DNA from: CAWHQZ01 sp963831645
GTDB taxonomy: Bacteria; Pseudomonadota; Alphaproteobacteria; Rhizobiales; Aestuariivirgaceae
Direction of reading: 5' to 3'
NCBI GenBank assembly: GCA_963831645.1
Contig: CAWHQZ010000009.1
Location: 248,001 to 312,000 of the forward strand
DNA length: 64,000 nucleotides
Positions 38,401 through 47,751 of this stretch are shown here, piece by piece (the stretch's first letter is position 1; every line of letters starts with the position of its first letter). The position numbers and the translations under genes were made by a program. The notes under the pieces are model-generated. The model made no database searches. It was not told the origin of the DNA and worked only from the letters and a program-made list of their open reading frames with translations.

Positions 38401-39491
38401 ATGCGTCGTGATCAGGTAAAGACACCTGCGTTGCTTATCGATCTCGACGCGCTCGAGAAAAACATAACAACCATGGCCACGTGGGCCAAGGCGGCGCACG
38501 TGTCGCTTCGCCCGCATGCGAAGTCCCACAAATCGGCAGAGATCGCCAGGCGGCTCGCCACGGCCGGCGCGCTCGGCCCTTCCTGCGCAACGATCGACGA
38601 GGCGGAAGGACTGGCAGCCGTCGGAGCGACCGGCATCCTCATCACCTCGCCGATGGCTGCCGATCACATGTTGTCGCGGCTGGGACACCTCGTCGACCGG
38701 CAGGCCGTCGTCATGGTAGTTGCCGACCATCCCCGCAATGTCGATGCGCTGGCAGAGGTTGCGGCAAGTGCCCCACGCCCGCTCCAGGTCATCGTCGATT
38801 TCGACGTCGGTCAGGACCGAACCGGCTGCGTGGAGATTGCCGGCGCAGTAGCCCTTGCCGGACGCATCGCCGGACATCGTTCGCTCGAATTCGCCGGTGT
38901 CCAGGCCTATTGGGGTCATTTGCAGCAGGTGATGCCGTTCGAGGTGCGCCGGCGCCGGGTGGCGGAAGGCATGGAGAAGGTGCGCGCCCTCCTGGCCGCG
39001 CTGCGCTCCGCAAAACTGGAACCGCGCATCGTCACCGGCAGTGGCACTGGAACCCATTGGCTCGATGCGCAACACGGCGTCTTCACGGAGTTGCAGCCGG
39101 GTTCGTTTCTGTTTCTCGATTCCTGTTACGCGAACCTGCCCGTCACCCCGGCTGGCAATCCGTTTTCACCGGCCCTCTTCGTGGCGGCCAGCGTCGTTAC
39201 CTCCAATCGCAGCAGCCGGGTGATCATCAACGCCGGCACCAAAGCCTTCGCGACCGACTTCAGGCACGCCGGTGCCGGTGCGCGGCGCTCCGCAGGGTGC
39301 TGCGTACGCGTTCATGGGTGATGAGCACGGTGCTGTCGACTTCGAGCTCCGGAGACTCGCCGGCGCACGGCCAGACCATCGAGCTCCTGAGTTCTCATTG
39401 CGACCCCACCGTCAATCTTTTCGCGCGCTATTCAGTCGTGCGCGGCGACACGGTCATCGATGAATGGCCGATCCTGGCCCGGGGCTATTGA
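38401..39491 (+). pseudogene. D-threonine aldolase/D-serine dehydratase-like PLP enzyme, two frameshifts
   Basis: The alanine-racemase-like fold-type III barrel begins TPALLIDLDALEKNI, followed by LRPHAKSHKSAEIAR with the PLP lysine region, and continues to LPGS-type and INAGTKAFATD in one frame to about 39260. Sense then resumes in a second frame (GAPQGAAYAFMGDEHGAVDF) and in a third from about 39340 (HGQTIELLSSHCDPTVNLFA, the zinc-ligand His/Cys motif) to the stop at 39489. Two same-direction indels about 80 bases apart explain this. The family cleaves D-threonine or dehydrates D-serine. It is divergent from the ApnL/DadA operon and 9 bases before the RidA gene. Confidence 0.85.
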
Positions 39492-39500
39492 GGGGAGCGC

Positions 39501-39926
39501 ATGGCGAAGCAGTCCTATCCAGCCCACCCGGAGGTTCCCATCAGCAAGGCGGTGCGCGCCGGCGATTTCGTTTTCACCTCGGCCTACGGTCCCTGGACAT
39601 TCGATCCCACCAAGGTGGTGTTCGACCAGAGCGGCCGCATTCTCGATGATGGAACAGGCCGCAGGAACGTGCCCTTCGATGAGCAGGTAGAGCTCACGAT
39701 CGGCTTCATTCGAGATGCCCTCGCGGTCGCCGGATGCTCGCTTGCCGACGTCGTTGACTGCCAGGTGTGGCTCGCCGATGCGCGCGATTTCGTCCGTTTC
39801 AATGAGATCTACCGCACCCACTTCACCCGGGATCCGCCGGTGCGTTCGGTGTTCCCGATCGGTTTCATGTTCAACGTGAAGGTGGAGATGAAGGTCATCG
39901 CCTACAAGCCGCTGGGCAAGGTCTAA
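39501..39926 (+). CDS. RidA family enamine/imine deaminase
   Basis: A 141-residue RidA/YjgF protein with VPISKAVRAGDFVFTSAYGP at the N-terminus and an equivalent of the family signature near the end (PVRSVFPIGFMFNVKVEMKVIAY). The usual catalytic Arg appears as R118 in PPVRS. RidA hydrolyses reactive 2-aminoacrylate-type intermediates released by PLP enzymes and also imines from amino acid oxidases, both of which are encoded next door. GAGGGGA precedes the ATG. Confidence 0.88.
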   Translation: MAKQSYPAHPEVPISKAVRAGDFVFTSAYGPWTFDPTKVVFDQSGRILDDGTGRRNVPFDEQVELTIGFIRDALAVAGCSLADVVDCQVWLADARDFVRFNEIYRTHFTRDPPVRSVFPIGFMFNVKVEMKVIAYKPLGKV

Positions 39927-40038
39927 GCGCCGGAAGAGAATCGCGAACATTCGCCGCAATTGGCGGCCACAATTGCGCCTACAACGGAACGATACCGATG
40001 GTCCCAATGGAAATCGGCGAATTGTCAAGTGAGGTCCC

Positions 40039-40695
40039 GTGCCAAAGAACTTGATCTCCACCGCCCTTGCCGTGCTGTGGCTGAGCGTCGCTTCGGGCCC
40101 TTTGCCGGCCGCGCAGCCACAGCAGCCATATGATCCGACCGTTCAAACCGAGGGAAAGGCCGACAGTCGGCTGGTAATCGAAGCGCCACAGATGGTCGAA
40201 ACCTGGATCGGCAAATGCACCGCCGCAGAAAAGGTCAAGAACCCCTACGCGCCTATGTGTTGGCGCAATGCGGCAACAGCGGTTGCGGAGTATGCTGCCG
40301 GTTTCGAAAGCCCGATGATCGAACAGCTTCGCCGGCTGCCGGCGACCTGGCTCCAGCGCGCTGCCCAACTTCAGTCACCGCGTCTCAGCCCCATGGGTCG
40401 CCCACCCGCCGTCAAACCACCCGTATTGGCGTCGCACAGCGATGGGTCAACGGACACAGTCCGCGCGGAAGCCGAGCACCGCCACACAACGCCCGCAAAA
40501 GCCCACGCCTTCAGAAAAGACCAGGGAGGTCAATGTCGTCCCAACGGCCTACGTCTCCCGTCAGGCCGAGCGCCCAGGGGAAACGTCTTCCCGGAGGAAA
40601 GCGGAAATCCGGTCGATAAGGGAAGAGCTGAAGAAAATCACCGACAGGCTCAAATGCCTGTCCGGCCGCTGCACCCGGACGGAAAACGAAAGTGA
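40039..40695 (+). CDS. Exported protein of unknown function, possibly frameshifted
   Basis: GTG start with GAGG just upstream. The signal peptide ends around residue 25 (PLPAAQP), followed by a short conserved-looking region with two cysteines (WIGKCTAAEK and PMCWRNAAT). After about position 40400 this frame turns Arg/His-rich and implausible, whereas another frame from about 40430 reads like a coiled coil (SSRRKAEIRSIREELKKITD). I suspect one indel near 40400-40440, with the true end between 40690 and 40765. The function is unknown. Confidence 0.5.
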   Translation: MPKNLISTALAVLWLSVASGPLPAAQPQQPYDPTVQTEGKADSRLVIEAPQMVETWIGKCTAAEKVKNPYAPMCWRNAATAVAEYAAGFESPMIEQLRRLPATWLQRAAQLQSPRLSPMGRPPAVKPPVLASHSDGSTDTVRAEAEHRHTTPAKAHAFRKDQGGQCRPNGLRLPSGRAPRGNVFPEESGNPVDKGRAEENHRQAQMPVRPLHPDGKRK

Positions 40696-40721
40696 CCAGC
40701 GGGCGCGATCGCACCCGCTGG
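40696..40721 (-). terminator. Hairpin after the fasciclin gene
   Basis: CCAGCGGG (40696-40703) pairs with CCCGCTGG (40714-40721). On the minus strand it is followed by a T-rich stretch (TCACTTTCGTTTT). It lies 10 bases beyond the fasciclin stop and also near the end of the convergent gene, so it could serve both. Confidence 0.6.
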
Positions 40722-40731
40722 ACTTTCGCCG

Positions 40732-41283
40732 TCACCGAGGGACTGAAACTCCATTGGTCACGTGAATGACGCCGTTCGACTGGTTGACGTCTGCGATGGT
40801 GATGCGTGCAGCGCTTCCGCTCTCGTCGATGACGTAGAGCTTCTTGCCCTTGAGCTGGACGGTCAGGTTGTCACCGCTGACCGCCTGGAGATTGTAGCGC
40901 CCGCCCGAGTTATGCGCCTTTCGCATCAGGTCCTTCGCCGACATCTTGCCGGCCACGACGTGCGCCGTGAGCACCTTGGTCAGCGTGTCCTTGTTTTCCG
41001 CCTTGAGGAGCGTATCGACGGTTCCGGCTGGCAGCTTCGCAAAGGCCGCGTTGGTGGGGGCGAAGACCGTGAATGGGCCCGGGCTTGCCAGCGTATCCAC
41101 CAGCCCGGCTGCCTTGACCGCGGCCACGAGCGTCGTGTGATCCTTGGAATTCACCGCGTTCTCGACGATGTTTTTCGAGGGATACATCGGGGCGCCGCCC
41201 ACCTCGACGGTGGTTTCAGCGGCGACCGGCTGGATGAGCGAAAAGGCAAAGATTGCTGCAATGGCAGTTCGGTTCCTGAGCAT
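40732..41283 (-). CDS. Secreted fasciclin (FAS1) domain protein
   Basis: A 183-residue protein from the ATG at 41283, where AGAGGAG is correctly spaced; the ATG at 41292 would overlap that site. The signal peptide ends near VAAET, followed by one complete FAS1 domain: H1 motif PGPFTVFAPTNAAFAKLPAG and H2-type ITIADVNQSNGVIHVTNGVSVP at the end. FAS1 domains mediate adhesion and are common as small secreted proteins in Rhizobiales, induced in some by stress or symbiosis. Confidence 0.9.
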   Translation of the reverse strand: MLRNRTAIAAIFAFSLIQPVAAETTVEVGGAPMYPSKNIVENAVNSKDHTTLVAAVKAAGLVDTLASPGPFTVFAPTNAAFAKLPAGTVDTLLKAENKDTLTKVLTAHVVAGKMSAKDLMRKAHNSGGRYNLQAVSGDNLTVQLKGKKLYVIDESGSAARITIADVNQSNGVIHVTNGVSVPR

Positions 41284-41425
41284 GATTGGCATCTCCTCTG
41301 TTGCTGAGGGGGTTCAGCAGGGTCAGCTACGGGCCGCGTGCCCAGCCGGATGCAAAGACTTGTGCAATAGGCGCTCACACTGAGGGCTGGTTATGGCATA
41401 GTCTCGCGCCACCAGAGGATCCGGC

Positions 41426-42375
41426 ATGGAACGTCGACTGGCCGCCATCCTGGCCGCCGACGTGGTCGGCTACGCGGCGCTCATGGAGCGCGACGAGGCG
41501 GGGACCTTGCGCGGCTCCAGGCAGGTCGAAGGAACTGTTCGAGCCGGAGATGGCGCGCCACCACGGACGCATCTTCAAATTGATGGGCGACGGGCTGCTC
41601 GCCGAATTCGGTAGCGTCGTCGACGCGGTCGAGTGCGCCGTGGCGTTGCAGCGCGCGCTGGCCGAGCGCAACAGCTCAGTGGCGGAGCAGGAGCGCGTCC
41701 AGTCCGCATCGGCATAAACCTGGGCGAAGTAATCGTCGAAGGTGACGATCGCTACGGCGACGGAGTGAATATTGCCGCCCGGCTGGAACAGCTGGCGGAG
41801 CCCGGCGGCGTTTACGTGTCGGGCAAAGTCGCCAAGGAAGTCGAGAAGACGCTTGCCTTCGCATTCGAGCCGATGGGCGAGCAAAAGTTCAAGAACCTCG
41901 CGGAGCCGATCGCCGTCTACCGGGTGAAGCTCGATGGAGCGTCATCCCGTTCGAGAACATCGTCGACCATAGAAGGTAAGCGCAGGGGGATCCTGGCGGC
42001 TGCTGTTGCTTGAGTTCGTCCTAACGGCGCTCGCAGCCTTCTACGCCTACCGGCGAACGCAGGGCGGGGCCCGGCGCTCCCCGACAAGCCCTCGGTCGCG
42101 GTGCTGCCGTTCGCCAATTTGAGCGACGATCCGCAGCAGACCTACTTCGCCGACGGAATCGCTGAAGATCTGATGACGGACTTGTCGCGACTATCAGGGC
42201 TATTTGTGGTCTCCCGCAATTCCGCCTTCGCCTACAAGGACAAGTCCGTCGACGTGCGCAAGGTGGCGGAGGAGCTCGGCGTGCGGTATGTGGTCGAGGG
42301 TAGCGTGCGGCGCGCGGGTGACCAGGTGCGCATCAATGTCCAGCTCATCGACGCCACGAACGGCGGGCACGATGG
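41426..42375 (+). pseudogene. Class III adenylate/guanylate cyclase, multiply frameshifted and truncated
   Basis: The start MERRLAAILAADVVGYAALM is the usual N-terminus of rhizobial class III cyclases. The catalytic-domain sense then hops frames: HHGRIFKLMGDGLLAEFGSV in a second frame, IGINLGEVIVEGDDRYGDGV back in the first, a membrane segment (LTALAAFYAYRRTQ) in the second, then VAVLPFANLSDDPQQTYFAD and RYVVEGSVRRAGDQVRINVQ in the first again. At least four indels are needed. The similarity ends abruptly near 42375 (DATNGGH), so the C-terminal TPR part normally present is missing. Confidence 0.85.
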
Positions 42376-42397
42376 AGCGAATTTGCCCTTCGGCGGT

Positions 42398-42742
42398 TCA
42401 GTCGTCGTGCACCACCTGAAGCTCGATGCTGCCGATCAGTTCGTCTCTTTGCGCCTCCGCGGCCTTCAGCTCGGCGGCTGTTTGCTTCGCGGTACTCGTG
42501 TTCGACCCGAAGCCTACGATGCCGCCGATGACAGCGGCGATCGAACAGAGCATTGCGGCGGGCGTGAATCGCATTGCACCGGACGCGACGGTCAGCATCC
42601 ATAACCCTCCGGCCGCCATCGAAACCTGCGAAATCAGGATAAGCCAGCGGCAGCGGTTCAGGGAGCCGGCGAGCCCCTCGATCTGCGCTTCGAGACGCGC
42701 AATGCGCTCGCGCGGGTGGTCATCCTCGGCGCCGGAAGTCAC
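42398..42742 (-). CDS. Small membrane protein of unknown function
   Basis: The 114-residue protein has a charged N-terminal helix (DHPRERIARLEAQIEGL), two hydrophobic segments (about 34-52 and 60-78) and a C-terminal coiled region (TSTAKQTAAELKAAEAQRDE). Similar small proteins occur in Rhizobiales without an assigned role. Its ATG overlaps the stop of the GMC oxidoreductase gene by four bases, so it probably depends on that transcript. It begins where the cyclase remnant ends. Confidence 0.65.
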   Translation of the reverse strand: MTSGAEDDHPRERIARLEAQIEGLAGSLNRCRWLILISQVSMAAGGLWMLTVASGAMRFTPAAMLCSIAAVIGGIVGFGSNTSTAKQTAAELKAAEAQRDELIGSIELQVVHDD

Positions 42743-44347
42743 CCCGCATCCTCCAACACCAGATCCGCGCCTTTGGCCCCGACCATGATGGTGGGTGCGT
42801 TGACGTTGCCCGATGGAATGCTGGGAAAGATCGAAGCGTCGATGACCCGGAGACCGGAGATCCCATGTACCCGAAGCCTCGGATCAACCACCGCATCGCG
42901 AGGGTCGGGCCCCATCCGGCACGTGCCGCACGGATGGTACACGGAATAGCTGCACTGGCGGATGTTTTCGGCCAGCGCTTCATCGCCATCCGTCGCGGGG
43001 CCCCGCCGAAACTCTTCGGCGATGGCTGCCGCAAGAGAGGGCGCGGCCGCAAGGCGGCTCGCGAAGCGGGCGCCGCGGGCGAACGCCTCGAGGTCTTCGG
43101 AAACGGCCAGTGAATTCGGCTGAATGAGTGGCACCTCCAAGGGGTCGGCGGAGCGCAGGGCGACATGACCGCGGCTTAGCGGACGGCACGGCGATATTGA
43201 GATGCAAAAGCCTGAAAACGGATCGACCGACATCACCCGGCGCACTCCGTGCTCCGAGCTTTTCGAAACTCAACGGGCTGAAATAAAGCTGCATATCGGG
43301 ATGCTCCAGCGACGGCGTTGAGCGGAAGAAGCCGCCGGCGTGGTTGACGTTCAACGCCAGCGGCCCCTTCCGGCGGAAAAGGAATTCAAGGCCCGCCCGA
43401 AGCTTGCCGGTCCAATGATAGAGAGCGTCGTTGAGCGTGGGTTCGTTTGCCCTGTACACGCGGTCGTAGCACAGATGGTCCTGGAAATTCTGGCCGACAG
43501 CCTCGCAGCGGCTGACCACGCTGATGCCGAGCGTCATAAGCATGGCGGGCGGGCCAATGCCGGAGAGCTGGAGCAACTGCGGGGAGTTTATGGCTCCGGC
43601 GCACAGAATAACGTCGCGCCCGGCGCGAGCCATCAGGCGCCTGCCGCGCCGCAGAAACTCGACACCTGTCGCCCGCTGCCCTTCAAAGAGCACACGGGTC
43701 GCGTGTGCCCCGGTAATAACTTCGAGATTGGTCCGGCCCATTGCCGGTCGGAGAAAGGCTCGTGCCGAGGACAGACGCATCCCGTCGCGCGTGGTCAGCT
43801 GGTAATAGCCCACGCCTTCGGATGAGGCGCCGTTGAGATCAGGGTTGAATCCAAGACCTGCTTCACCCGCCGCGGCGAAGAAAAGCCGGCACAAGGGATG
43901 CGCCTCGCCCGAGATGTCGGTCACACGCAGCGGCCCGCCGATGCCGTGCAGCAGGCTTTCACCGAAGGCATGATCTTCGAGGCTGCGGTAGACGGCGAGC
44001 ACCTCGTTTCCGCTCCAGCCTGGATTGCCGAGCGCCTGCCAAGTGTCGAAGTCCTGATGCTGGCCACGGCTGTAGACCATGGCGTTGATCGAGCCGCTGC
44101 CGCCGATGATCTTGCCACGCGGAAAATAGTCTCGCCTTTCGTTTAGCCCGGCGATCGGTTCGCTGAGGTACTTCCAGTTGACGCGAGGGTCGTGAACGCC
44201 CGGCCGTAGCCCAAGGGTACCTCCACACGCGCCTGTCGGGCCGCCCGCCTCGAGCAGAAGCACCTTGTGGCGGCCGCTTTCCGACAGACGGCTCGCAACG
44301 ACCGACCCGGCCGATCCGGCGCCGACGACAACATAATCGTGCTGCAT
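42739..44347 (-). pseudogene. GMC oxidoreductase (choline/alcohol dehydrogenase type), frameshifted
   Basis: From the ATG at 44347: MQHDYVVVGAGSAGSVVASR, the FAD-binding motif, then the GMC signature PRGKIIGGSGSINAMVYSRG and the second signature GAINSPQLLQLSGIGP. Two compensating shifts are visible near 44200-44260, where homologues read VPLGYG...DPRVNWKY and that sense lies in a different frame for about 15 codons. A further indel near 43250 moves the C-terminal domain (SYSVYHPCGTCRMG, NVNAPTIMVG) to another frame. The conserved His of the HPCGTCRMG motif is present. Substrates in the family include choline, glucose and long-chain alcohols. Confidence 0.85.
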
Positions 44348-44405
44348 GACCGGCCACATAGCACGCCCTTGCCTGTCGCCATCAACTGGTGCAGCAGGGC
44401 CAGCC

Positions 44406-45509
44406 ATGAAAATCGTGAGCCTCGAGACCTTCTCCAATTCGTTTGTCGGTTTTGTCCGGGTAACAATTGAAACCGGCGATCAAGGCTGGGGACAGGTGTC
44501 GACCTACAACGCCGACATTACCTGTCGCATCTTCCATCGGCAGGTGGCGCCGTGGTGCCTGGGCCATGACGCTTTGAATATCGACGGCCTCATCGACCTC
44601 ATCGGCGAGCGCGAGCACAAGTTTCCCGGCTCCTACCTGAGGCGGGCGCAGGCCGGCGTCGACACTGCTCTGTGGGACTTGCGCGCCAAGCTCGAGGGGA
44701 AGCCGGTCGTGGCATTGCTCGGCGGCCAGCCGGGGACGTTGCGGGCCTATGCCTCGTCGATGAAGCGGGATATCGGGCCAGAGGCAGAGTCAGAACGCTT
44801 CCTGCGCTTGCGCGACGAGAAGGGTTTCGATGCCTTCAAATTCCGCATCGGAGCCGAATGTGGGCGCGACCGCGACGAGTGGCCGGGGCGGACGGAAGCG
44901 ATCATACCGGCGATCTGCCGCGCCCTCGGCCCCGGCGCGGCCAAGCTCGCCGATGCCAATTCCGGATTCTCACCCAAACGCGCCATTGCCGTCGGCCGGC
45001 TGCTGGAAGACGAAGGTGTTACACACTTCGAGGAGCCCTGTCCCTATTGGGAGCTCGAGCAGACCAAAGAGGTGGCAGACACCCTCACCGTGGATGTGAC
45101 GGGCGGCGAGCAGGATTGCGAACTCTCCGCCTGGAAGAACATGATCGGTATGCGCGCAGTCGATGTCATTCAGCCTGACATCATGTATCTGGGCGGCCTG
45201 TCGCGCAGCCTGCGCGTGGCAGCGATGGCCGCCGATGCCGGTCTGCCCTGCACCCCCCATTCCGCCAATCTGTCACTCGTGACCCTGTGCACGATGCACA
45301 TGCTCGCCGCCATCCCGAATGCCGGGAAATACCTCGAACTCTCGATCGGGGGCCCTGACTACTATCCTTGGCAGGAGGGGCTCTTCAGATCTGACCCCTA
45401 CGCGGTCGTCGACGGCAAGGTTCGCATCACCGACACGCCCGGCTGGGGGATTGAGATCAATCCGGCATGGCTCGAGCGAGCAGATTACCAAAAGACCGGG
45501 CACGAATGA
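44406..45509 (+). CDS. Enolase-superfamily (mandelate racemase/muconate lactonizing) enzyme
   Basis: The 367-residue protein has an N-terminal capping domain and a TIM barrel with K145-x-R147 in FKFRIG, metal ligands D183 (LADANS), E209 (FEEP) and E235 (GGEQD), and a C-terminal H285 (TPHSAN). A Lys on one face plus His on the other fits sugar-acid dehydratases of the MR subgroup. It is intact, divergent from the GMC oxidoreductase with 58 bases between starts, and may take part in sugar-acid breakdown together with it. The substrate is undetermined. Confidence 0.88.
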   Translation: MKIVSLETFSNSFVGFVRVTIETGDQGWGQVSTYNADITCRIFHRQVAPWCLGHDALNIDGLIDLIGEREHKFPGSYLRRAQAGVDTALWDLRAKLEGKPVVALLGGQPGTLRAYASSMKRDIGPEAESERFLRLRDEKGFDAFKFRIGAECGRDRDEWPGRTEAIIPAICRALGPGAAKLADANSGFSPKRAIAVGRLLEDEGVTHFEEPCPYWELEQTKEVADTLTVDVTGGEQDCELSAWKNMIGMRAVDVIQPDIMYLGGLSRSLRVAAMAADAGLPCTPHSANLSLVTLCTMHMLAAIPNAGKYLELSIGGPDYYPWQEGLFRSDPYAVVDGKVRITDTPGWGIEINPAWLERADYQKTGHE

Positions 45510-45640
45510 TGTTGGCCACATCCCAAAACGAGGCGGCGACAATTGGAAGTGAGACATGAAGCTGGCCTCGTGCTGGTGGTTTTTCCCAGGCTGCCACTCG
45601 GAAAAGCTCTCGTTCACGAGACCGCCGGTCGGCTACCCGA

Positions 45641-46180
45641 TCAGGACACTATTTTGGTCGGCCTCGCATTCATACAATCCATGAGCCCCAGCAATCCGCG
45701 CAAGATATCGGCTGGCGTCGGTGGACACCCGGCGATCTCGAGATCGACGGGAACGACCGCCGACACAGGTCCGGCGATCGCGTAGCTGCCGGCGAACACA
45801 CCACAAGTGATGCCGCAATCACCTACCGCGACAACCCACTTGGGATCGGGCGTCGCGGCATACGTCCGCTCGAGCGCCTCGCGCATGTTGCGCGTGACCG
45901 GGCCGGTGACCAGAAGTACATCGGCATGGCGCGGCGATGCGACGAAGCGCAGGCCAAACCGCTCGAGATCGTAGAAGGCGTTGCCGAGCGCGTGGATTTC
46001 GAGTTCGCACCCGTTGCACGACCCGGCGTCGACCTCGCGTATGGCGAGACTGCGGCCGAGCCTTTTGCGCACCCTGCGATCGAGCCTCGCGCCAAGCTCC
46101 GCGAGTTCATCGAACCGGACCTCGGGCCTGGCCTCGGTCAGCGCCGGCTTGAGCATGTTCTGGAACAGCAACTTGCGCAT
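45641..46180 (-). CDS. Complex I/hydrogenase-4-like small subunit (HyfI/NuoB-like)
   Basis: A 179-residue protein from the ATG at 46180. It holds the ligands of the terminal [4Fe-4S] cluster: C55 and C58 (GSCNGCELE), C122 (GDCGITC) and C152 (GCPPTP). This is the HyfI/HycG/NuoB family, the last gene of the operon after the large subunit. The cluster is therefore likely retained, although the large subunit has lost its metal site. Confidence 0.9.
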   Translation of the reverse strand: MRKLLFQNMLKPALTEARPEVRFDELAELGARLDRRVRKRLGRSLAIREVDAGSCNGCELEIHALGNAFYDLERFGLRFVASPRHADVLLVTGPVTRNMREALERTYAATPDPKWVVAVGDCGITCGVFAGSYAIAGPVSAVVPVDLEIAGCPPTPADILRGLLGLMDCMNARPTKIVS

Positions 46181-46184
46181 GAGA

Positions 46185-47669
46185 CTAGAGATCGTGTCCC
46201 GAATAGGAGCAGTTGAACGATTTGTTGCACAACGGGAAGTCGGCGACGATGTTTCCCTCAATCACCGCCTCGAGCAGCGGCCACTGGAACCACGACGCAT
46301 CGCGCAAGTGGCAGCGCGCAACTCTGCCCTCACCGTCGATCTTCACCCACACCAGGACATCGCCTCGAAATGCTTCCACGAGGCTCAAACCCTCACGCAC
46401 GCCGCCCACACTCCTAGCATCGAAGTCGATCCTGACCGGGCCATCCGAAAGCCGGTCCAGTATCCGTTGGATGAGCGACAGGCTCTGCTCGACTTCGCAA
46501 ATGCGGATCCACACCCGTGCGTTGACGTCGCCTTCCTCGAGCATCGGTACGACGAATTCGAGCTCATCATAAGGCGGATAGGCAACGGCACTGCGCGCAT
46601 CGAAGGCCCGTCCGGAAGCGCGCCCGACATAGCCTCCGGCCCCAAACCGGGCTGCCAGCGCAGGCGCCAGAACGCCGGTCGTCACCATGCGGTCCTGGAG
46701 CGAGGCGGTATTGTCGTAGAGCTCCACGAGCCTCGGGAAAGCCCGGGCAGATTCCTCGATGAGCTTCATGACCTGTCCCGCACCATGGGGCCTGAGGTTG
46801 GCAGCGACGCCACCAGGCACGACGCAATCCATCATCAGCCGGTGCCCGAAGCACGCTTCGGCGGCACGCAGGGTGCGTTCGCGCAGGATTCCGCACTCAG
46901 CGTGCATGAGGGAAAACGACGCATCGTTGCAGATGGCGCCGATATCGCCGAAGTGATTGGCGAGACGCTCGAGCTCGGCCATCAGCGCCCGGAGCCACAG
47001 CGCACGCTTCGGTACTCTGATGCCGAGCGCGCTTTCGACCGCTTGTGCAAACGCCATGGCATAGGCGACCGTACTGTCGCCGGAGACCCGGCCCGCGAGG
47101 CGCGCTGCGCGCCCGAGGTCGACTCCGCTCAGCAGCGCTTCGGTCCCCTTGTGCACGTAGCCCAGCCGCTCCTCGAGCCGCACCACGGTTTCGCCGCTGG
47201 CGGTGAAGCGAAAATGGCCGGGCTCGATGATGCCGGCATGCACCGGCCCGACCGGGATCTGGTGCAGACTTTCGCCCTCCGCGGGAAGGAAGACATAGGG
47301 TTCCGGGTCCAGCTTGCCCCAACGCCCGTGATCGAGCCAGGCTCGCTTGTCCGGCAGGCCCACCGGCTCCAGCCCATGAAGATCGCGGATCGCCCGCTCG
47401 AGCCGGATCGCCGGCGCATGAATCTCTCCGATAGAGGGGAAGCGTCCGTCCGGGCATTCAAGGGTTACTACAGCGATTGCGAATGGCGCAGCGCCGGTGA
47501 GCGCCATGTGGACAGCACCCTCCTCGGCCCACTGGCCGGCGAGCGTCAAGGACCCCTCCGTGAGCCCCCTGCCCGCCAGCGTCCAGGTCTCCGCCGTCAC
47601 GACGACCCGCGGCCACGGCCGGTGCGCTTCGACCTGGCGGCCCTGCAGGAGGTCTGCGAGCGGCGGCAT
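46185..47669 (-). CDS. Hydrogenase-4/complex I large subunit-like protein without [NiFe] cysteines (Ehr type)
   Basis: A NuoC-NuoD-like fusion (494 residues from the ATG at 47669; the frame is open upstream to 47870 without a better start). Residues 70-116 carry the NuoC-like signature (RFPSIGEIHAPAIRLERAIR). From about 130 on it matches HycE/NuoD (GPVHAGIIEPGHFRF, YVHKGTE). Where hydrogenases have the L1 motif RxCGxC, it has RVSGDST (194-200). At the C-terminus, C481 and C487 occur in PLCNKSFNCSYSGHDL, not DPCxxC. It therefore cannot bind the [NiFe] centre and fits the energy-converting hydrogenase-related group. Confidence 0.88.
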   Translation of the reverse strand: MPPLADLLQGRQVEAHRPWPRVVVTAETWTLAGRGLTEGSLTLAGQWAEEGAVHMALTGAAPFAIAVVTLECPDGRFPSIGEIHAPAIRLERAIRDLHGLEPVGLPDKRAWLDHGRWGKLDPEPYVFLPAEGESLHQIPVGPVHAGIIEPGHFRFTASGETVVRLEERLGYVHKGTEALLSGVDLGRAARLAGRVSGDSTVAYAMAFAQAVESALGIRVPKRALWLRALMAELERLANHFGDIGAICNDASFSLMHAECGILRERTLRAAEACFGHRLMMDCVVPGGVAANLRPHGAGQVMKLIEESARAFPRLVELYDNTASLQDRMVTTGVLAPALAARFGAGGYVGRASGRAFDARSAVAYPPYDELEFVVPMLEEGDVNARVWIRICEVEQSLSLIQRILDRLSDGPVRIDFDARSVGGVREGLSLVEAFRGDVLVWVKIDGEGRVARCHLRDASWFQWPLLEAVIEGNIVADFPLCNKSFNCSYSGHDL

Positions 47670-47751
47670 CAGCGCAGCTTCCGCGGTGACGATTGGTGAT
47701 TCTTGTCGTTGTGGCGGAAGCCTGAGGGTGATGGTGGATGGAAAGCCGGCC

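Noticed and set aside
46185..47669. Calling the large subunit a genuine [NiFe]-hydrogenase
   Set aside because: The L1 and L2 cysteine motifs that bind nickel and iron are absent, and no maturation genes are present.
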